64,000 nt of DNA from the NCBI GenBank assembly GCA_947095535.1, contig OX352774.1:28598496-28662495 (forward strand), given 5' to 3'. Source of the DNA: Poecilobothrus nobilitatus. Lineage: Eukaryota; Arthropoda; Insecta; Diptera; Dolichopodidae. The notes under the pieces are model-generated. The model did no database searches, had not been told where the DNA came from, and was given only the letters and a program-made list of their open reading frames with translations. The translations under genes were made by a program, and so were the position numbers. This document shows positions 51,501 through 60,500 of the stretch, one piece after another (position 1 is the first letter of the stretch; each line of letters opens with the position of its first letter).

Positions 51501-54500
51501 GAAATTTTTTTTGGAAATTTTTTGCGTTTCAAAAAAAATTAATTTTAAATTTTTCTGATTTAAATAAAAAAAGAAAAACAAATTAATAATTTTTGCTTTA
51601 TGTTTTGAGTGCATTTAAATTTTTATTATAAAATAAAGAATAAAGTATTTGATCTTTTATAATATTATATTTTTGTTTATATGTATATCAATTTAGTTTT
51701 AAGGTTATTATTATTAATTTTCCGCGAGACTAAACAGTACTGGGTTTGTTTTTTGGATTAAAATCGATCTTGTTTATTACGCGTCCCTCAGTAATAGATT
51801 TTGGTATTGCACATTTGACTATAACTTGTGATTTTTATAAAAGTTTTTAAAACTCTTTTGGTTGGTTGATTGATTTATACAGATGGGCGCCAATTGATGA
51901 CTGCTTAACTATTAATACAGATTATAATCCCGTTTGACGCAATTTTACATTTTAGAGTACGATTCTTCATATTTAGCTATATATATAATACTTCCGCTTT
52001 AAAATTTTTTTGCTGTTATCGTGAAGATAAAAATATTTTAATTTTTAGATGATTTATCAATTTCTTTAATTATATTTTTAGCTCAGAAGAATTTTATGTT
52101 TACATTATGATACAAACAAGGACGAATACAGTTGCCTTTGTCAACTCTTAGATACCCGTACGAACCGTTAGTATGTTCATAGACTGTCACTTTGCTTATA
52201 ATATTATTTTTTTAATTTTTTAGTATTTTAAAATAATTTGGGTGAATTTTATAATTTCTAGAACTATGGTTTGTACATATATTCAAACTATATGTTTATA
52301 CATTCTTCAAAAGCAGATTCTAACTTTCCACATAACGATTATCAATCCAAAACTTTTCCATATATGCTATAGTACCATTTAATACTAAGCGGCAAATGTA
52401 TAATAATTTATACTATACATATGTATATATATCATTCATTCATCATATATACGATATGTAAATAAACATGAGTTATATGTATACATAAGTATGTATACTA
52501 ATATCATATAAATATAAATTCTTCAAGCTACCGTTATATTTTTTATTTATTTATTTATTATCGAGTAAAAAAAATGTAAAAAACTCGTTAAAAAAATTTG
52601 TTAGAAAAATTTTGAAAAATGAAGTCACACTTTCGTCAATTTTAAGGTGACTCTATTCTATATTATTAGGAAAAGTTGTTAACAGAAATAAAAATGCAAT
52701 GTTGGAGCTTTAATTTTTGTATCGTCAAAAAAATTCGGACAGGTGTTTAAAAATAAGTAATTTTTTAGTTTTTGACCCCATACAGCTCCGAAACGGGGGG
52801 CGATATAAAAATATTTTCTGAAATGACTCATACTTATTTTCAAAGACCTAACTTCTCTCAAATAAAGTTTCTAACTTAAATCGTTTGGAAAATAGAAGGA
52901 ATCAAGAATTTTGCAGAATTTGAATTTCGCATAACGGTAAATTAAGACACAGTATGCCACAAGTATATATTTATTATATTTATATTTTTAAAGCAAATAA
53001 AAGCAGTAATCGTTTGACGTTTTCAAATTGAAGATATACCTTATACAACTTGTGTTATAATAATTTAAATATGTATAGAGCTTTTTCGAACTTTGAGGAG
53101 CTGTAGCTCCGTAACGGGTGGGGCTACAGAAAAAAGTTCTTAATAATAAAATTAATATTTTTATGATATCTATATCTATCTATGATATCAGCAGTTAAAA
53201 TTTCATGGCTTTATTTCAAAAAAAAATGTGGGGATCTAAAAGTTAGGTGTTCGAGAGCTACCCGAAGTTTCGGTCGGATCTCAACCAATAAAAATAGATA
53301 ATCTACAAATTCATGTAAAAATCTTTTGTGTTAATTTCAAGACTCTAGCTTTCTTAGTTTTTGAGTTATCTTGCTGACGGACGGACGGACAAAGCTTAAT
53401 CGACTTAGAATTTGATTCTGACCCGATCCATACCTTTTAAGGTATATCTAGCTAGCTTATTTCGAGGTGTTAAAAACGGAGGAGCAATTTTAATATATCC
53501 GATATTGTACGGATATAAAAATTATTTAAATGAAGTATAAGTGCAAAAGTTTTAATTTAAAGTATAGTTATTAGGTGTTCATCTGATTATCACATTTTAT
53601 ATTACTAAAATATGTAATAAAAATATGTACCTAAAACACACATTAAAGATATAAGGGGGCCTTCTATTGAAAAGTTTGATATATTTTTTTTTGAAAACAT
53701 AAAAAATAATAATATTGTTTAAAATATCAAAATTTTGATTAGATTGCGTTAAGTATTTAATTCAACATGTATTATATATTATATTTTTTACTTTAAGAAT
53801 TTCAAACACTTTATAATCAAATGAAAAATAAATTAAAAAACGCAATTAAAAAAAATGTTTTAAAGATTATATAAAATTAAATAGATTTAAAATATCATTA
53901 AACAAGGCAGTATATATGTAAACCTAAAGCTTTTTAAACACTAATATTTTCAAAAAGAAAAGAAAAAGTATTCTATAGAATCGTGGCTGTTATAAAAAAA
54001 AATAGACATTTGGGAGCTAAAGATATAAAAAAATCATAGGATTTATGAATCATATAGAAAAAAATATGAAGAAATCATATGATTCAGTAAAAGTAAATTG
54101 AAAATTGTAACATACTTCGAATCGGACACTGCAGCTAAAGGCGCACTTTCAAGATAGAACAGAGAATAACGGTACATGTTAATTCTATTAAGAAGAAGAA
54201 AATCTCCAGAAAACATAATCAAAATCTGCGAAGTTTTACTTTATATACTTTACGAAGTTTTACTTTTACAAGATATATACATATATAGGAGTATATTGCT
54301 TTACCAAAGTTGAACTGCCAAAAATAAGCCTCTACATAGATCTTCAGTTTTATAGAGACTGTAGGTTTTCCCCCCTAAAGGAGGGGGGAATCTTCTAAAG
54401 ACACCAAGAATTCTGACACCCCCTTGGTAGTGTCAAATTCTTAATGACTAACCTGATGGAAGGATGAAACCCTTACCTGCGAACGCAGTATATTGGCTAG

Positions 54501-57500
54501 GGAGTAGCGATAGGAAAGGATAGGGAATGGATACAGAAACATTGAATTGGGAGTGGGACTGTAAGGAAGCAATGAATCCGCCTATTATTATTACTATTTT
54601 GCTAACAGTGACTATAGTCGTTACAACAGTTACAACATGTAGTAGTATATAACACCTTACTACATGAGGTAATTATTGAAGGCAACCCCCACTGTTACTG
54701 TAGCGCCTATTATTATTGGTATTAGTATTAGTATTCTTATTAATATTATTATTATTTTACTACAGAGTCAGCGCCATCAGTGGATTACAACGTGCAGCAG
54801 TATATAACACCTTACTTGCATGATATAACCAAAGATAGCTCCACTGTAGCAGCTATTATTATTACTATTATTATTATTATTATAACTATTATTATTATAA
54901 CTATTATTATTATTACTATTACTATTACTGTTGTTATTATTATTATTATTATTAATATTATTATTGTTATTATTATTATTATTATTACTACTATTAATTA
55001 TATAAGATATACATTATTACGATATAAAAGTACTACATATTTTTTATTTATGACCTGACCGGTGTTTGAACCCAAGATCTTTCGATTGAAAGATTGGCGA
55101 CTTAACCACTGCACCATGAGTCAGATCAGGTGGGTGATAGAAGTATTATAAATGGAGTTAAAATTCCAAAATACACAATAATAAAGAGAGCACAATTTAG
55201 GTCTTCGTCAAAAGGTCACAGGGTTATTTATATCTCTTAAGTAATAATCAAATCTAAACTAAATATAAGAAACATTTTTTGCAGTCTTAAGGTAACTCTA
55301 TATATAAATAAGAAAAGTTAGTAACATTCATTTAGATCTTTAATTTTTATATCTTACTTATGATAAATTTGCATATGATAAAACACATGTTGTAGATGTG
55401 AAAAAAAAGAGAATTTTAGATATTTGACCTCTGAAACCCCTTAAATGGGAAGAAGTATTTTTCTAAAATATCTTCCTTCCCTCAAAATGTAATGGTTCTT
55501 AGTAAAAGGCTTCCGAAGATACAAGAGAATCGAAATTTTACAAAATATTGTTTTCATATAACGCGTTTAAATAATACTAAGCATTCTTATATTGAGCGAC
55601 TGAGACAACATAAAAAATTTATACCACAACAATAATTTTTTAACGCACCCTAACCAAGGTTAAAATTTCATTAAAAGGTGTAAACAGATAAAAGTTTTGT
55701 AAACAGATAGGTGAAGTGCCGGACAGATTAAAACTAATATAAGAAAATTTTTGAAAAATGTTTCTAAAAAGTGTACTAAAATTTTGCATAATATGCTCTT
55801 ACGACATTTGCAGCCACGTCTGAACAGAAAAGGCTGTGTAATTTCCTGTCCACACGTTTATGTGGTAGATAAATGTATTAAAAAAAAATATATATATATA
55901 TTCTCTATTCTTCAAATATATTTCAGTAATATTATAACATTGATCCACTTAAACTTTTTATCTATTATTAAATGTTTAAGTGAAATTGTTTGTTTTAAGT
56001 TTATTTTTATTTATAATAATTTGTTATATAAAAGTTTTTTCACCTTGATATCTATTTTTTTTTTTTTTTTTTATCTTAAAATTAATATTATTTATCTTAT
56101 CGCAGATAAAAATGTTTCAAATAAATTGAAAAAGTTCCGCGTGAACATAATTGTATTAATAATAAAACTTAAGGTACTTTAAATAATCAAAAAATTATTT
56201 TTATTTAACCATAAATGTTATAATTATATTAAATAGAAATTATTATATATTTAAAAGAGTGAACGTAAAGTTTATTTTTAGATTAGGTATAATAAGATAA
56301 AAATAGAAGATTAATGCGATAACATTAGTTATAACTGATTAAATTTAGTTTTAATTTCTTTTGAAAATTTTTTATATGTATACTTTAAATACTTATAATA
56401 TGCAGGTAATACATAACGTTAACTTCAGTTTCCTCGTACACCTATCCACAGATATTAGTTAAAATATTTCTTAATTTCAACACGTTATCAAATTTGAGAA
56501 GTTATGTATCTCAAGATTGTTATTTTTTATATGGAATTGCCTTAGAAATTTGGAATGGAATTGCCTTTTATATGAAATTGCTATCTAACATTTTTTAGAA
56601 AATGTTAGATAGCATTTTTTATATACCCATACGAATGTATAGTTTTTAGGTTACAATAAATTTGTCATTACATTCGTTGACAATTTAAAAAAAAACGAGA
56701 TAAACATGGCAAAGTATATATGTTCTCGCTCAGAATCGAATTCTGACTCAATTTAGAAATATAGATCCTTCCGTAAGTCCGCACAATAACTCAAAATATA
56801 ATGAAAATAGAATTCTAAAACTTTTACCATTTCAACTGTGCAAAGTTGTTAGTTTTAAAATTTTGCGGTTGAAATTGAGCAAGTTCGACCGGTAAGTGCA
56901 ATACAACTTCTTTTTTTTATGTGCGAAAATAACTCAGTTGGTATATAAGATGGATATTTAAAATTTTGTCAAAAGAGGTAGATTCGTATGCGAAAAATAT
57001 TTGTAAAATTTGATTAATCTATAGAGCTATTAATCTAATTCTGTAGCTGTCATTATAGAATCTCAAAATTTTCATAAATATATTTTGGAATTTAATCAGA
57101 TTCGACATATGAAATTTTATAAAATATATGATTAAATTTTATGGTAACACCATCACTTATTGTCGTGCAGGTATTCTAGACTTCACACCGTCAATTATTC
57201 TCTCTTTCTTGTTTTTTTTCTACTTCTTTTAAGTCTAATTAAATTTTAGGACATTTTTTTCCAAACAATTGCAAATCCATAAAAACAAAATGAATCAAAA
57301 GAAAAATATAAAACAAAATTAATAAGAAAAACGTATCTATACGATTGTGATAAATGTAAATGTCATGTTGCTTTTAAAAGCTTATACTATTTACTATAAT
57401 TTAATTTATTTGTATATGAACTTAATTGAGGATTTGAATCATTTGATATTTTATCACTATATATATATATAAGTATTTACATTGTACTTTAAAGGTTGTT

Positions 57501-60500
57501 GTGCAAATAAACAAAACTTTCCAAGAAATAATAAATAAAATATTACTTTTTTATTTATTTAAATATTTGTACAATTAGTATTAATAGTAATTTGAAAATT
57601 AAACAAAGGTTGAGCAACTTATACAGTACAACTGACTATCTTAAGATATTGTATATAACTGTTCAAATATTTACAAAATAATATTTTAATGTATACTTAA
57701 AAAGTTAAAAGCTTATATCTGATATTTCTGGGGCCTCGGTGGCCTAGTGGATAAGAACGTATAAAATACGCTCTAAACACGGAGGGAATGTGGGTTCGAA
57801 TCACACACAAGTCGTAAGAGTTATTCCCCCTTATGACATTTACAACCACGCCTAAACAGGAAAGGCTGTGTAATTTCCTGTCCACATTTATGTGGCAGAG
57901 AAATGCATTAAAAAAAAATATATATTTCTTTTCTTTACAATGTGTAACTATAGAACGAGTTGATTAAACTATATGCTTTTTTTATTATAGTTATACGATC
58001 ATATAGTTGCACGAATATAGACCCTCCATACAAAAGTTTTGTCCCCAGATTATTTCTTACAGGGTGGTATATTTGAAGGCACTCATTAACAAATCACCCT
58101 GTATATTTGATTCAAAAATCATATTAACTAAAAAACAAAATTGAATTTCATTTAAGAATCGAATGTTTTTTTATTGATTTTCCTTTAGAAAATGAAAAAC
58201 AAATTTTTATAAGCACCAATAACTGTTATTTTGTAATTTTAAATAATAAAATGCTTTTATAAGTTTTAAATTATAAGTAGTTGTTTTTAATATTTAGTTG
58301 TATAATTTAATTAAATTGTATAAATTTTACAAGGGTTATAATTACATAAAAACAAATTTTCTATTTATTTATCATTTGATAATCGTTTTTCTAACATTTT
58401 TAAATAAATGATTGTGGCATTTTTATTATAGTTTTTTTTACTGTTTTCAATTATTTAATAACATGCAATCGATTTTGCAAGCTTATTGCATGTTGAAATT
58501 ATTGTTTATTTCTTACGCAAAAATCTACGTATTATATATATACATATACCTTTTATATATCTGATATATACATAGACTTATTGTCGAAGATTTTTTTTTT
58601 TGTTTTAATTTCTTACTAAAAAAAATAAATTATAAGTTTTTTTTGTGTAATTTTTCTTTTATTTATTTCTAAAAGAAAGATTTTGCGTGTTATATTATTT
58701 TGAATTTTCTTTAAAAATATTGAAATTGCTTTTATTATATATATATAATAAAATCGCTTTTATTGCGACCGTCACTTTAATTTTTTTTTAATTTGATGAA
58801 GGTTGAGCTAATGCATCAGTAATCATTAGACTCTAGGATCGTAATGCACTTTTAAAACGTAGGACAAATTATTTGACAAGAGTTGGATTTAAATTTTCTT
58901 AGACTTATGTCACGATGATGCAATTCTAACGGAAGAAATTTTGAAAGTTTCCCAGACCCATGTCAGTTATTGAACTCTGCCTTTTGACTTTGGACAGCTT
59001 TTCTCGACATTCAAAAAACTGTGCAATCTATATAAGATTAATAAGTGAAATATATTTTTTTTTAATGCACTTGTAAATCTTAGTCTATATTTTATTTCAC
59101 TATTTCATTATTTTTCATCCCTTTAACTCTTTGAAAGTGATTGGTGATCTTGTGATCTTCCTTATGCTTTCTTAATATTGTGCTGTATCTTGAATAGAAA
59201 TCTTTAAGCAAAACTTCATATAATACATTTAAAGGTCCATTTCTAAAACTACACCACTATCATTCAAATCAACTTTTAATTCCTATAATCTTTTTTGAAT
59301 TATGTTATCCACAACTACATATTTATCGTTTTGAATTCTTTTTTAAATCATATTGCGGTTGAAACAATTACAGAAAAAATTTATAATTTTTTATTTAAAG
59401 TTTATACAAAGTAAGAACACATGTTAATAACATATCTGATGCTAAGATAATTGCAATATTTTAAATTAAAACTGTAATCAAAATTTGTAAATAAAAAAAA
59501 AAAATATTTCACTTTAATTGAATCTACCGCTACCACACTTACGGTAACATTTTTTTCAATTATTAAATTATGAAAATTTTTCTTTTTTTTTTTCCTTTTT
59601 CATCTATTAAATATTTCATGTCCTGATTATAGTTCATAGTCTTATATTGATTTACGTAACCTTTTATTATCCTTAGACGTCTACTAATAACCATTTCCAA
59701 TAGTTTTTCTTTTAATAGGTTTTAAATAAAAAGTGAAGGGTTACAAGGATTCTTAAGTGAAGAATAACAAATGCAAATTATAGATTTTAATTTTAGATTA
59801 AAAGAAAATTATAATATCGTATTATTATATTTTAAGAAAAGTACACAAGGTATAGGACAAAACTAATATAACCTATAATAATTAAATAAAAAACTCTTTG
59901 CTATACATATAATAATAATAATATGTATTAGTTACTGTTGAATGGCAGTAAATATAAAAGTTGTAGTTTAAATGTACAAAGTTCATTGTATTGCATATAT
60001 AATTAAAGTTTTGCGGTCAAATTTTCGTTGCAGAAAATTTTATAATAATTTTTTTTGTATTTAAATAAAAAGGGGAGAGAAATCATATTTCGATAAGTTG
60101 TTTAGATAATTTACTATTTTATTTTATTTTTTTTGTTTTGCAAAATCGATAAGGAAAATTGAGTAATTTTTAATGGAATCGTATTCAGTGTTTAAAAAAT
60201 TTTAGAATTTCCGTAAACGAATATTTAGGATCACCCAACCGATAAAAGGACGAAGTATAACCAATCAGAGTTGTATGTTATAGTTATTACTATATAATTA
60301 AAAAAAAAAGTATTATAAATGTATATGCAATATAACTTGTTTCAAAAATCTTTAATTATACTATAATTTTTTTAATTTTTAATTTTTCTTTAACTAATAA
60401 TAAAACATTTTCCTGATGCTATTCTTATTTAATATTGCTTTTTCCGTTATTAACAACATTAATTAAGACACTTTTAACCGTTATTTCCACGTCGAATGTT

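Noticed and set aside
54780..55058. 92-codon open frame
   Set aside because: It is an Ile/Thr translation of the ATT microsatellite.
55051..55131. functional tRNA gene
   Set aside because: A-box and B-box motifs exist but acceptor-stem pairing is poor and no complete cloverleaf can be drawn.
56579..56614. microRNA precursor
   Set aside because: The arms are only 16 bp (about 20 with a mismatch) and the loop is 4 nt, too short for a normal precursor.
57697..57885. minus-strand open frame across the SINE
   Set aside because: It is the antisense reading of the SINE; near-identical peptides appear at the SINE copies at 35253 and 46405, which shows a repeat and not a gene family.
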